NCBI RefSeq assembly: GCF_009380155.1
Contig: NZ_WHUV01000001.1
Location: forward strand, 1,302,001 to 1,366,000
DNA from: Pseudomonas piscis
GTDB taxonomy: Bacteria > Pseudomonadota > Gammaproteobacteria > Pseudomonadales > Pseudomonadaceae
Reading direction: 5' to 3'
DNA length: 64,000 nucleotides
Below are positions 25,788 through 34,168 of the stretch, one piece after another. The translations under genes and the position numbers were made by a program. Below the pieces are notes generated by a model. It was given only the letters and a program-made list of their open reading frames with translations, had not been told where the DNA came from and made no database searches. Numbering within the stretch: position 1 is the stretch's first letter; each line of letters begins with the position of its first letter.

Positions 25788-26354
25788 ATGGAGGCTCTCG
25801 ACGCTTTGCTCAACCGTGTTTCCGTGCCACGCCTGGTGGAGCCTGCTCCCAACGCGCAGCAGCGTGAGGCGCTGTTCGCCGCGGCCCTGCGTGCTCCCGA
25901 TCATGGTCAATTGCGGCCCTGGCGGTTCCTGACGGTGGAGGGCGAGGCGCGCGACAGCCTGGGCGAGCTGCTGGTCGAGGCGGTGCAACTGCAAGGTGGC
26001 GAAGTGACCCAGGCGGCAGTGGACAAGGCCCGCGCCATGCCGCTGCGCGCGCCACTGGTGGTCGTGGTGGTCGCCCGCTTGCAAGAGCACTTCAAGGTAC
26101 CCCGCAGCGAGCAACTGCTGGCTGCGGGCTGTGCGGCCCATGGCATCCTGCTGGCGGCCTACGCCCAGGGCATCGGCGCCGTGTGGCGTACCGGCGAGCT
26201 GTCCTACTCGCCCCATGTGGCCAAGGGCCTGGGCTTGGCTGAAGAGGAAGAAGTCATCGCCTTCCTGTATCTGGGGACACCACTGAACGAGCCGCGGATC
26301 GCGCCCAAAGTCGATACCAGCGAGTTCGTCAGCGCCTGGACCGCCAAGGCCTGA
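25788..26354 (+). CDS. YdjA-type NAD(P)H nitroreductase
   Basis: A 188-aa flavin enzyme. RRVSVPRLVEP-like N-terminus (LLNRVSVPRLVEPAP), RAPDHGQLRPWRFL and the segment AAGCAAHGILLAAYAQGIGAVWRTGEL match the small YdjA branch of FMN-dependent nitroreductases (E. coli YdjA, 183 aa). Physiological substrate unknown. A very good AAGGAGGTG site precedes the ATG, and TAGAAT at about 25752 is a likely -10. Confidence 0.88.
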   Translation: MEALDALLNRVSVPRLVEPAPNAQQREALFAAALRAPDHGQLRPWRFLTVEGEARDSLGELLVEAVQLQGGEVTQAAVDKARAMPLRAPLVVVVVARLQEHFKVPRSEQLLAAGCAAHGILLAAYAQGIGAVWRTGELSYSPHVAKGLGLAEEEEVIAFLYLGTPLNEPRIAPKVDTSEFVSAWTAKA

Positions 26355-26381
26355 CCGGCTCCAGCGATCTCGCGTTACCAG

Positions 26382-26426
26382 CGGGCAAGTACGTCGTCAC
26401 CGGCTCTGGTGGCAACGACTTGCCCG
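26382..26426. terminator. Hairpin between nitroreductase and cpxA genes
   Basis: CGGGCAAGT (26382-26390) pairs with ACTTGCCCG (26418-26426), with further pairing inside (CACC/GGTG). It lies between two convergent genes and could serve both. Confidence 0.5.
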
Positions 26427-26434
26427 TTGTGCAT

Positions 26435-27775
26435 TCAGGCCTGGACCACGGCGCCGGGGACCAGCGGCAGTTCCAGGGTGGCGATGAAACCGCCCTGGGC
26501 ATGGTTGTCCAGGATCAGGCTGCCGCCGTGGCGTTCTGCCGCGCGGCGCGCGATGGCCAGGCCCAGGCCGTGCCCGGCGGTGCTTTGCCCGGGGGCACGG
26601 AAGAACGGCTCGCCCAGCTGGGCCAGGTACTCCTCGGGCGCCCCGGGGCCATGGTCGCGCACGCTGATCAGGATTCGTTCGCCCTGGCGCCGGGCCTGGA
26701 CCTCGATCGGTTGCCCGGCCGGGTTGAAGCGCTGGGCATTGCGCAGCAGGTTGTCCAGGGCCCGTTCGAGAAGGGTGGGCCAGCCACGTATTTGCAGCTG
26801 GGGCTGGGCCTCGATCTGTACCAGTTGCTCGGAGCAAGCCAGCTGTGCGTCTTTCTGCAAGGCCAGGAGCAGGGCATTGAGGTCCACCTGCTCGGCACTG
26901 GCGTTGTCGGCATCGACCCGGGCCAGGACCAGGATCTCGCTGATCAAGGCTTCCAGGCGATCGCATTCACGGGTCAGTCGTGGCCAGAGCTGTTCGCGTT
27001 CCTGGGGTGCGGCCCGTTCCGCCAGCGCCAGGGCGATGCGCAGGCGTGCCAGGGGCGAGCGCAGTTCATGGGATACGTCGTGCAGCAGTTGGCGCTGGCT
27101 GCCGATCAGCCCCTGCAGGCGCGAACCCATGCGGTTGAAGTCTCGGGCCAGCACGCCAAATTCGTCACGGCGGTTGGCCAGGCGGGCCAGGCTGTTCTGC
27201 TGGTAGGTAGTCTGGCCCAGGTCGTGCACCGCGCCTCGCAGGCGGCTCAGGGGGCGGGTGATCGATAGCGTCACCAGCAGGCTGAACAGGGTCAGCACCA
27301 CCAGGGCGATGGCCAGGGCGCTGAGGGGCCAGGTGAGGCTGTCGCGATGCCAGGCGTTCAGCTCCGGGTGCGGAATGCGGTAGATGAACAGGTAGGTGTC
27401 GTCGGTTCGCGGGCTGGTGTATTCGGCTGTCAGGCGGCGCCAGGGCAGGCGTCGGTCATCGTTGTTCTGTCGTGCCTCGAAGGCGGCCGCGCGGCGTGGG
27501 AAGGTGCCGCGTACCACCGGGTCGCCGCTTTCGTTGAGCACCTGGACGTCGATGTGATATTGGCGCTTGCGCTGCTGGAGGACTTCCTGGGCAGCGTCTT
27601 CGCCTTGTTCCTCGTAGGTCTGCGTCCATTGCTCGGCAAGGTTGTTCAGGCCCGGGTGGCGGCTGAGGATCCAGGCGTCCTGGTTGAGCATGTGGCCCAG
27701 CAGGATCGACAGCCCGGCAACCAGGGCAATGGCCAGCCAGAAGCTGGCCAGGACACGCCAGAACAATGAACGCAC
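26435..27775 (-). CDS. cpxA: CpxA-type envelope stress sensor histidine kinase
   Basis: A 446-aa sensor kinase: TM1 at about residues 7-29, a periplasmic domain to about 148, TM2 at 149-171, HAMP to about 225, phosphoacceptor block HDVSHELRSPLARLRIALA (His236), N-box (RALDNLLRNAQRFNP), and G boxes (DHGPGAPEEYL, GHGLGLAIARRAAERHGG). The SHELRSPLARLRIAL core is that of CpxA. It follows a cpxP-type gene on the same strand, whose product should bind the sensor domain. The periplasmic region is Arg/Gln-rich and unlike E. coli CpxA, so signals may differ. Confidence 0.88.
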   Translation of the reverse strand: MRSLFWRVLASFWLAIALVAGLSILLGHMLNQDAWILSRHPGLNNLAEQWTQTYEEQGEDAAQEVLQQRKRQYHIDVQVLNESGDPVVRGTFPRRAAAFEARQNNDDRRLPWRRLTAEYTSPRTDDTYLFIYRIPHPELNAWHRDSLTWPLSALAIALVVLTLFSLLVTLSITRPLSRLRGAVHDLGQTTYQQNSLARLANRRDEFGVLARDFNRMGSRLQGLIGSQRQLLHDVSHELRSPLARLRIALALAERAAPQEREQLWPRLTRECDRLEALISEILVLARVDADNASAEQVDLNALLLALQKDAQLACSEQLVQIEAQPQLQIRGWPTLLERALDNLLRNAQRFNPAGQPIEVQARRQGERILISVRDHGPGAPEEYLAQLGEPFFRAPGQSTAGHGLGLAIARRAAERHGGSLILDNHAQGGFIATLELPLVPGAVVQA

Positions 27776-27839
27776 AAAGACTCCTTGAATGCACGAAGCC
27801 CAGTGGCGGGGCCACTGGGCTGGTGGGGACGCTAGCGCA

Positions 27840-28277
27840 TTATTGCGCTTTTTGCGGCTGTTGCGCTTTCCAGGCCTTGAACTGGGCCCATTCGGCGCGG
27901 CGTTCTTCCTGTTTCTTGAGGTTGGCGTCGAACTGCTTCTGTTGTTCAGGCTTGAGCAGGGCGCGGATATCGGCCTGGGTCTTCTGGTGCTTGGCGGCCA
28001 GCTCGTCCTTCATGGCCTTCTGGTCGGCCGGGGAGAGTTTCTCCAGGTATTTCTCCACGAGCGCCTTGCGTTCGTGCATTTGCTCGCCCATCAGCTTGCC
28101 GATCTGCTGGCGCTGTTCGCGGCTTAGGTCCAGCTGGCTCCAGGGGCCTTTGCCACGCATGTGCTCGCTATGCCGTGGGCCATCCATCGGGCCCATGGGG
28201 CCGTTGCCTTCGGGCATGGCCATGGCCACGGTCGGCAGGGCGGCGGCGAACATCAGGGCGATCAGGGTCTTGCGCAT
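27840..28277 (-). CDS. CpxP/Spy-family periplasmic chaperone-like protein
   Basis: A 145-aa periplasmic protein with a signal peptide (MRKTLIALMFAAALPTVAMA). It has a Met/Gly/Pro-rich N-terminus and two LTxxQ-like repeats in degenerate form (LDLSREQRQQIGKLM, LLKPEQQKQFDANLKK), typical of Spy/CpxP. Helical and strongly charged after that. Adaptor or chaperone that restrains CpxA in E. coli. A CpxR box lies 83 bp upstream, so it is the likely first gene of a cpxP-cpxA transcript. Confidence 0.85.
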   Translation of the reverse strand: MRKTLIALMFAAALPTVAMAMPEGNGPMGPMDGPRHSEHMRGKGPWSQLDLSREQRQQIGKLMGEQMHERKALVEKYLEKLSPADQKAMKDELAAKHQKTQADIRALLKPEQQKQFDANLKKQEERRAEWAQFKAWKAQQPQKAQ

Positions 28278-28359
28278 GGTGTGTCTCCTTGTCTCATTCC
28301 CGGTCGGTTCCGGATGAGTTCAGGTTACGCACATCAAGGTCAGCGGCGGTCAACTGAGG

Positions 28360-28375
28360 GTAAAGCTTGGGTAAA
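28360..28375 (-). promoter_or_regulatory. CpxR box upstream of cpxP-cpxA
   Basis: GTAAAGCTTGGGTAAA contains two direct GTAAA half-sites separated by 6 bases, close to the E. coli CpxR consensus (GTAAA, about 5 bases, GTAAA). It is in the 193-bp gap between cpxR and cpxP, 83 bp before the cpxP start. The repeats read in the plus orientation while cpxP is on the minus strand; CpxR boxes are known to work in either orientation. Confidence 0.7.
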
Positions 28376-28470
28376 GACGCGAGGCCGGCCTCCTGACAAA
28401 ACCGCCATAGGTGACGTTGTCGCTTGTTCCAGGGTGGCGATCCCGTAGCCAGGCGGCTACGGGCCGGTGG

Positions 28471-29148
28471 TTAGAGGCTGTAGTAGTAGCCGCGGCTGCG
28501 CAGGGCGACGATCCGGGGGCGGCCGTCTGGATGGGGGCCGATCTTCTTGCGCAGGTTGCTCACGTGCATGTCCAGGCTGCGGTCGTACAGGGTCAGCTTG
28601 CGACCCAGGGCGATCTGTGCCAGTTCCTGCTTGTCCAGGGGTTCGCCCGGTTGCTTGAGCAATGCTTCGAGCAGGCGGCTTTCGGAAACCGTCAGGCTGA
28701 TGTCCTGGCCGTCTAGGGCGACCACTCCGCGTACCGGGCTGAAGCACAGGTCGCCCAGTTCCAGCTGGCTGGAGGCTGCTACCGGGTGGCTACGGCGCAG
28801 CACGGCACGCAGGCGGGCGGTGAGTTCGCGAGGGTCGCAGGGCTTGGCCAGGTAGTCGTCGGCGCCCAGCTCCAGGCCGAGGATACGGTCCAGGGGTTCG
28901 CCACGGGCCGAGAGCATCAGTACCGGCAGTTCGGGGTGGTCGTTGCGCAGTTGCTTGAGCAGCTCCAGGCCGCTGCCATCGGGCAGCATCACATCCAGCA
29001 CCACAGCTGCTGGTGTGTGGTCGGCCAGGGCCCGGCGGGCGCTGAGGCCGTCATGGCAGGCACGAACCTGGAAGCCTTCCTGGCTCAGCCAACTGCTCAG
29101 GAGCTCGCACAGCTCCTGGTCATCATCAATCAGTAACAGGTCGCTCAT
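28471..29148 (-). CDS. cpxR: CpxR-type OmpR-family response regulator
   Basis: A 225-aa response regulator. The receiver domain has the acidic cluster IDDDQEL (Asp8-10), phosphoacceptor Asp52 (VVLDVMLPDGSG) and Lys in AKPCDPRE. The C-terminal winged HTH (LTVSESRLLEALLKQPGEPLDKQELAQIALGRKLTLYDRSLDMHVSNLRKKIG) is nearly the CpxR recognition helix pattern. It starts 8 bp after a small coiled-coil membrane protein gene, so it is probably in that operon. The separate cpxR and cpxP-cpxA units differ from E. coli, where cpxRA is one operon divergent from cpxP. Confidence 0.92.
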   Translation of the reverse strand: MSDLLLIDDDQELCELLSSWLSQEGFQVRACHDGLSARRALADHTPAAVVLDVMLPDGSGLELLKQLRNDHPELPVLMLSARGEPLDRILGLELGADDYLAKPCDPRELTARLRAVLRRSHPVAASSQLELGDLCFSPVRGVVALDGQDISLTVSESRLLEALLKQPGEPLDKQELAQIALGRKLTLYDRSLDMHVSNLRKKIGPHPDGRPRIVALRSRGYYYSL

Positions 29149-29155
29149 GAATCAC

Positions 29156-29566
29156 TCAATTTAGCCATTGTCGACGTCTGCGGTGCCCGCCACTGGCAAA
29201 GATACCGCAGAGCAGGGCGATGAGGGCCACGCCGCCGCCGGTGATGAACCATTGCTGCTGTTCGGTCAAGAGGCGCGGCGTCGGGTTGGCCTGGGCCTCC
29301 TTGAGTTGCAGCTTGAGACGCTGGTTCTCCTGGCGCAAGCGGGCCAGTTGTGGGCTTTCCCGTTCGGCATCGGCACTTTGCAGCTGTTTGCTCAATTCCT
29401 CGCGCTGGCGCTCGCTTTCCTTCAAGCGTTGCTGCAGCTCGGTGATCTGGCTACCAGCGCTCAGGGACAGCGGCGTCGAGTACCCGCCTTCCTGGGTTTC
29501 CTCGGCGAGGGCCGGGGCCCCGATCGACAACATGACCAACAACAGGCACAACGGACCTTGGCGCAT
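29156..29566 (-). CDS. Signal-peptide, coiled-coil, tail-anchored envelope protein
   Basis: A 136-aa protein. It has a signal peptide (MRQGPLCLLLVMLSIGAPALAEE), a serine-rich stretch, and a long coiled coil (ITELQQRLKESERQREELSKQLQ to LRQENQRLKLQLKEAQA). A C-terminal membrane helix (WFITGGGVALIALLCGIFASGG) ends in a positive tail (HRRRRQWLN). This is the layout of YgiM-type SH3-and-anchor proteins but without the SH3 domain. The short form starts at 29566 because the frame further upstream lacks a signal peptide. Directly ahead of cpxR (7-bp gap), so a role in envelope stress sensing or scaffolding is plausible. Confidence 0.75.
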   Translation of the reverse strand: MRQGPLCLLLVMLSIGAPALAEETQEGGYSTPLSLSAGSQITELQQRLKESERQREELSKQLQSADAERESPQLARLRQENQRLKLQLKEAQANPTPRLLTEQQQWFITGGGVALIALLCGIFASGGHRRRRQWLN

Positions 29567-29675
29567 CGAAACTCCTGATTCCAATCGGATGTTGGGCAGG
29601 TTGTCGGCCGTCAAACGAGAATAATGAGCGATTGAGAGCGCGATGAACCGGGAAGGTTCACCGCGTGGGAGGGGG

Positions 29676-29975
29676 TTACGGCATGGATTGCTTGAAGGGC
29701 TTGACCAGAACGTTGCCATAGACGCCAGCGGTCACGAACGGATCGGCCTCGGCCCAGGCCTGGGCGGCGGCCAGGGAATCGAACTGGGCGACGATCAGGC
29801 TGCCAGTGAAGCCCGCTGCGCCCGGATCTTCGCTGTCCACCGCTGGATGCGGGCCGGCCAGCACCACCCGACCCTCGGCCTGGAGCTGCTTCAGGCGCTC
29901 CAGGTGCGCCGGGCGCGCGGCCTGGCGTTTTTCCAGGGAGTTGGCGACGTCTGTGGCAATAATTGCGTAAAGCAT
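29676..29975 (-). CDS. YciI-family protein
   Basis: A 99-aa protein: [44 protein letters not shown], then [30 protein letters not shown]. This is the ferredoxin-like YciI fold with its conserved His (AHLERL) and Asp (EADPF) pair. The catalytic role is unknown in general. GAGG 6 bases upstream sets the start. Adjacent to yciB, as in many Gammaproteobacteria. Confidence 0.92.
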   Translation of the reverse strand: MLYAIIATDVANSLEKRQAARPAHLERLKQLQAEGRVVLAGPHPAVDSEDPGAAGFTGSLIVAQFDSLAAAQAWAEADPFVTAGVYGNVLVKPFKQSMP

Positions 29976-29976
29976 G

Positions 29977-30573
29977 TCAGTCCTCGGTTTTCGGAGTGGT
30001 GGAGTCGGTGTCATGTAGATGGCGCGACAGGTAGATACCCTGGCCCACCAGGAACAGTACAGTCATGCCCAGGCTGCCGAATACCTTGAAGTCGACCCAG
30101 ATGCTCTGGAAGGTGAAGGCGACGAACAGGTTGGCCGCGCCACAGAACAGGAAGAACGCGATCCAGGCGATGTTCAAGCGGGTCCAGACTGCGTCCGGCA
30201 GGCTCAGGGCGTGGCCCATGATGCGCTTGATCAGCAGTTTGTCGCCGATGAAGTGGCTGCCGATGAAGGCCAGGGCGAACAGCCAGTTGACCACCGGGGC
30301 TTTCCACTTGAGGAAGGTTTCGCTGTGGAAGGCCAGGGTCAGGCTGCCGAATACCAGGCAGGCGATCAGGGTCAGCCACTGGCTTTTCTCCAGCTTGCGC
30401 TGGGAGATGAACAGCGCTCCGTAGACCACCAGGGAACTGATGATCAGCACCGCCGTGGCGCTGTAGATGCCGCCCAGGGTGACTTCGTGACCGGCGAGGT
30501 CGACGACGCGAGGGTCGATTTTGTAGACGATGAAGAACAGGAACAGCGGGATGAAGTCGATGAATTGTTTCAC
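29977..30573 (-). CDS. yciB: YciB (IspZ) inner membrane protein
   Basis: A 198-aa membrane protein with five to six helices starting [28 protein letters not shown] from a GTG codon. The motifs [38 protein letters not shown] and FWDFKVFG-like [18 protein letters not shown] identify the intracellular septation protein A/YciB family. It influences cell envelope integrity and division in E. coli. No ATG is available upstream in a good context. The yciI start is immediately after its stop, so the two are coupled. Confidence 0.92.
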   Translation of the reverse strand: MKQFIDFIPLFLFFIVYKIDPRVVDLAGHEVTLGGIYSATAVLIISSLVVYGALFISQRKLEKSQWLTLIACLVFGSLTLAFHSETFLKWKAPVVNWLFALAFIGSHFIGDKLLIKRIMGHALSLPDAVWTRLNIAWIAFFLFCGAANLFVAFTFQSIWVDFKVFGSLGMTVLFLVGQGIYLSRHLHDTDSTTPKTED

Positions 30574-30660
30574 AGTGGCAGCCAGAAGCAGGATGTGTCG
30601 GCATAATAACAAACATCCCAGGTAGCGAAAGCGCCAGCTGATTCGAGGTTTTACCGTCCC

Positions 30661-31521
30661 GTGAACATTGATTTGCACTGCCATAGCACGGCCTCCGACG
30701 GCGCCCTGGCGCCCGCGGCGGTGGTGGCCCGGGCGTACGAGAAAGGTGTGCGAATCCTGTCCCTGACCGACCACGATACCGTCGAGGGCCTGGCCGAGGC
30801 GCGCACCGCCGCCCGGGAGCTGGGCATGCAGTTGGTCAACGGTGTCGAGCTGTCCTGCACTTGGGGCGGTGCAACCATTCACGTATTGGGGTATGGCTTC
30901 GACGTCGAGGCCCCGGCGCTGGTGGAGGCCATTGGCAAGCTGCATGAGGGGCGTTGGCTGCGTGCCGAGGAAATCAGCCGCAAGCTGGCCCTCAAGGGCA
31001 TGCCGGGGGCCCTGGAGGGCGCCCGGGCGATCCAGCAGGAGCTGGGCGACAGCGGTAATGCCCCGGCGCGCCCGCATTTCGCCGACTATCTAGTGCGTGC
31101 GGGTTTCGTCAAGGATCGTGCCGAGGCGTTTCGCAAATGGCTCGGTGCCGGCAAGCTGGGAGACGTCAAGCAGCACTGGCCGACCCTTGAGGAAACCGTC
31201 GCCACCCTGCGCGAGGCCGGCGCCTGGGTCAGCCTGGCCCATCCCTGGCACTACGATTTCACCCGCAGCAAGCGTCGCCGGCTGATTGCCGACTATATTC
31301 AAGCCGGTGGCCACGCCATCGAGGTGGTCAATGGTCACCAACCAGCGGAGCAAGTGGGCAGCCTGTCCATCCTTGCCCGTGAATTCGGACTGCTGGTCAG
31401 CGCCGGCAGTGACTTCCATGGCCCGGGGGGCTGGTCCGAGATCGGTGAGTACCGCCCGGTCCCCGAGGACCTGCCGCCACTTTGGTGTCGGTTCAAGCAT
31501 GAGCCAATTATTGCCGCCTGA
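30661..31521 (+). CDS. rnm: PHP-domain phosphoesterase RNase AM (TrpH/YciV)
   Basis: A 286-aa PHP enzyme beginning at a GTG ([16 protein letters not shown]). The metal-binding motifs [34 protein letters not shown] and [11 protein letters not shown] are all there. E. coli RNase AM matures the 5' end of rRNAs and hydrolyses 3',5'-nucleotide bisphosphates. Divergent from yciB across an 87-bp gap and followed by yciO, the conserved order. Confidence 0.9.
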   Translation: MNIDLHCHSTASDGALAPAAVVARAYEKGVRILSLTDHDTVEGLAEARTAARELGMQLVNGVELSCTWGGATIHVLGYGFDVEAPALVEAIGKLHEGRWLRAEEISRKLALKGMPGALEGARAIQQELGDSGNAPARPHFADYLVRAGFVKDRAEAFRKWLGAGKLGDVKQHWPTLEETVATLREAGAWVSLAHPWHYDFTRSKRRRLIADYIQAGGHAIEVVNGHQPAEQVGSLSILAREFGLLVSAGSDFHGPGGWSEIGEYRPVPEDLPPLWCRFKHEPIIAA

Positions 31522-31534
31522 GCAGGTAGAGACA

Positions 31535-32164
31535 GTGAGTCAATTTTTCCAGATCCACCCGGAAAACCCCCAGCCACGCCTGATCAAGCAGGCCGTGGAG
31601 ATCATTCGTGGCGGCGGTGTGGTGATCTATCCCACGGATTCGTCCTACGCCGTTGCCTGCCAGATGGGCGACAAGGGCGCGATCGAGCGGGTACGGCGCC
31701 TGCGCCAACTTGACGACAAGCACAACTTTGCATTGATCTGCAGCGATCTCTCGCAACTGGGGCTGTTCGCCAAGATCGATACCGGCACCTTCCGCCTGCT
31801 CAAGGCCCATGTGCCCGGGCCCTATACCTTCATTCTCAATGCCACCCGTGAAGTGCCGCGCCTGCTGTTGCATCCCAAGCGCCGCACCATCGGCCTGCGG
31901 GTGCCGAGCAATCCCATCGCCCTGGCGTTGCTGGCCGAACTGGGCGAGCCGCTGATGAGCGTCAGCCTGATCATGCCCGGCGATACCGAGGCCTTGAGCG
32001 ACCCGCACGAGATGCGCCAGTTGCTGGAGCACCAGGTGGACCTGATCATCGACGGTGGTTTCGGCAGCACCGAATCCTCCACGGTGATCAGCCTCGCCGA
32101 CGGCGAGCCGCAAGTGATCCGCGTCGGTTGCGGCGATCCAGCGCCCTTCATGGCCGAGGCCTAG
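31535..32164 (+). CDS. yciO: YciO-type Sua5/TsaC-family protein
   Basis: A 209-aa YrdC-fold protein starting MSQFFQIHPENPQPRLIKQAVEII, close to E. coli YciO (MSQFFYIHPDNPQQRLINQAVEIV). The nucleotide site motifs YPTDSSYAVAC, KRRTIGLRVPSNPIA and the C-terminal SSTVISL (family STVIDL) are present. TsaC/Sua5 relatives make threonylcarbamoyl-AMP for t6A in tRNA; YciO has weaker or different activity. I chose the GTG at 31535 by homology; an in-frame ATG at 31499 overlapping rnm is the alternative. Confidence 0.88.
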   Translation: MSQFFQIHPENPQPRLIKQAVEIIRGGGVVIYPTDSSYAVACQMGDKGAIERVRRLRQLDDKHNFALICSDLSQLGLFAKIDTGTFRLLKAHVPGPYTFILNATREVPRLLLHPKRRTIGLRVPSNPIALALLAELGEPLMSVSLIMPGDTEALSDPHEMRQLLEHQVDLIIDGGFGSTESSTVISLADGEPQVIRVGCGDPAPFMAEA

Positions 32165-32983
32165 ATGTCTGCAGTGGAAACCGTCGACGAGCAGGCCGGC
32201 GCCCAGCAGGAGCTGCCATTCGCCATGGTCTACGGCCAGGCGGTCATGGAAATGCCCCTGGACCTGTACATCCCGCCCGATGCCCTGGAGGTCTTCCTCG
32301 AAGCCTTCGAGGGCCCGCTGGACTTGCTGCTGTACCTGATTCGCAAGCAGAACATCGACATTCTCGATATCCCGGTGGCGGAGATCACCCGCCAGTACAT
32401 GGGCTACGTGGAGCTGATGCAGTCGGTGCGCCTGGAGCTGGCGGCCGAGTACCTGGTGATGGCGGCCATGCTGGCCGAGATCAAGTCGCGCATGCTCTTG
32501 CCGCGTTCGGCCGAGATCGAGGAAGAAGAACAGGACCCCCGCGCCGAGCTGATCCGCCGCCTGCAGGAATACGAGCGCTTCAAGGCCGCCGCCGAAGGCA
32601 TCGACGAGTTGAGCCGGGTCGGTCGCGAGGTGCTGGTGCCCAAGCTCGATGCGCCCCAGGCCCAGGTGCGCAAGCTGTTGCCGGACGTGGCGCTGGAAGA
32701 GGTGCTGATGTCCATGGCCGAGGTCTTGCGCCGGGGCGACATGTTCGAGAGCCACCAGGTCAGCCGCGAGGCCCTGTCCACCCGGGAACGCATGAGCGAT
32801 GTGCTGGAACGCCTCAAGGGCGGCGGTTTCGTGCCCTTCGTCGAGCTGTTCAGCGCCGAGGAAGGGCGCCTGGGGGTGGTGGTGACCTTCATGGCGATCC
32901 TCGAACTGGTGAAGGAGTCCCTGGTCGAGCTGGTGCAGAACGAGCCCTTTGCGGCCATCCACGTACGGGCGCGAGCCGAATAA
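32165..32983 (+). CDS. scpA: Segregation and condensation protein A
   Basis: A 272-aa kleisin subunit of the SMC-ScpAB condensin. The N-terminal Smc-binding part (FLEAFEGPLDLLLYLIRKQNIDILDIPVAEITRQYMGYVELMQ) and the C-terminal winged helix (REALSTRERMSDVLERLKGGGFVPFVELF) are canonical. It begins directly after the yciO stop, so translation is coupled. The first 40 residues are a Pseudomonas-type acidic extension. Confidence 0.95.
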   Translation: MSAVETVDEQAGAQQELPFAMVYGQAVMEMPLDLYIPPDALEVFLEAFEGPLDLLLYLIRKQNIDILDIPVAEITRQYMGYVELMQSVRLELAAEYLVMAAMLAEIKSRMLLPRSAEIEEEEQDPRAELIRRLQEYERFKAAAEGIDELSRVGREVLVPKLDAPQAQVRKLLPDVALEEVLMSMAEVLRRGDMFESHQVSREALSTRERMSDVLERLKGGGFVPFVELFSAEEGRLGVVVTFMAILELVKESLVELVQNEPFAAIHVRARAE

Positions 32984-32995
32984 CGAGCTTAAATC

Positions 32996-33991
32996 ATGAA
33001 TCTGAACGAACCCCGCGAGCTGGCCTCCCTGCTCGAAGCCTTCCTGTTGGCCTCGGGAAAGCCCCAGTCCCTGGAGCGGCTCTACGAGCTGTTCGAGGAG
33101 GCCGAGCGGCCTGACCCGGCGGTCTTCAAGAAGGCCCTGGCGCTATTGGGCAAGTCCTGCGAAGGACGGGCCTTCGAGCTCAAGGAGGTGGCCTCCGGCT
33201 ATCGCCTGCAGATCCGCGAGAAGTTCGCTCCCTGGGTCGGCCGTCTCTGGGAAGAGCGGCCTCAGCGCTATTCCCGGGCGTTGCTGGAAACCATGGCGCT
33301 GATCGCCTACCGCCAGCCCATCACCCGCGGCGAGATCGAGGATGTGCGTGGCGTGGCGGTCAACAGCAACATCGTCAAGACCCTGATCGAGCGCGAGTGG
33401 ATTCGAGTGGTGGGGTATCGCGATGTGCCTGGCAAGCCGGCGATGTTCGCCACCACCAAGGCTTTTCTCGATCACTTCAACCTCAAGAGCCTTGACGAGC
33501 TGCCGCCGCTGGCCGAGCTGCGCGAGATGGAAGCCGAGCCGGTGCTGGAGTTCGACGATGCGCCGGTGCCCGAGCATCTGCAGCAACTGGCCGACGCCAG
33601 CGCCGAGCCCGAGCCGCCCCAGGAGGAAACCAGCTTCCATACCTTGTTGCTGGAGCTGGACTCCATGGAGGAAGGGCTCAAGACCGATTTCGACGATCTG
33701 CACCGTGACGATCCCGAGCAGGACCAGCTTCACGAGGCGCAGGAGCCGAGTACCACCGCTGCTGACGAGCCGCCTGAACCTGCCAGCGGTGAGCCGCTGG
33801 AGCCTCTGGCGGACTTCCCGGTGGACGAGTCGCCCGAGGCGCCAGGGGACGATGTGCTGGGTGTCGCCGAGGCCCGGGCCAAGCTGCTGGCTGCCGTGGC
33901 GGCCCTGGAACCCCAGCTGAGCGAAGAAGAAGCCGAAGCCCGGGCCCTGGCCGAGGCGATCGAGCAAGAGCGGCGCCTGCTGGAAGATTGA
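32996..33991 (+). CDS. scpB: Segregation and condensation protein B
   Basis: A 331-aa protein. The conserved double winged-helix core covers residues 1-165 (LASLLEAFLLASGKPQSLERLYELF and RALLETMALIAYRQPITRGEIEDVRGVAVNSNIVKTLIEREWIRVVGYRDVPGKPAMFATTKAFLDHF). The C-terminal half is a low-complexity Glu/Pro/Asp tail, longer than in most bacteria (usual length about 200 aa) but normal for pseudomonads. Forms a dimer on ScpA. Confidence 0.94.
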   Translation: MNLNEPRELASLLEAFLLASGKPQSLERLYELFEEAERPDPAVFKKALALLGKSCEGRAFELKEVASGYRLQIREKFAPWVGRLWEERPQRYSRALLETMALIAYRQPITRGEIEDVRGVAVNSNIVKTLIEREWIRVVGYRDVPGKPAMFATTKAFLDHFNLKSLDELPPLAELREMEAEPVLEFDDAPVPEHLQQLADASAEPEPPQEETSFHTLLLELDSMEEGLKTDFDDLHRDDPEQDQLHEAQEPSTTAADEPPEPASGEPLEPLADFPVDESPEAPGDDVLGVAEARAKLLAAVAALEPQLSEEEAEARALAEAIEQERRLLED

Positions 33992-34168
33992 CGCGCGGCC
34001 GCCGGCCAGCGGAAAAGCGCCACGATGGCCGATGATCGACTAGTCTGTGATGCGCAACGGCCGCCATCAGCGTATGATTCGCCACCTTTTGGCGAGCCCA
34101 TCGCCATAGAACCTGTTTCCATGCCTTCAGGCTGCTCGGCCTGAAGCGACACACCGGGAGGTGCCCAG

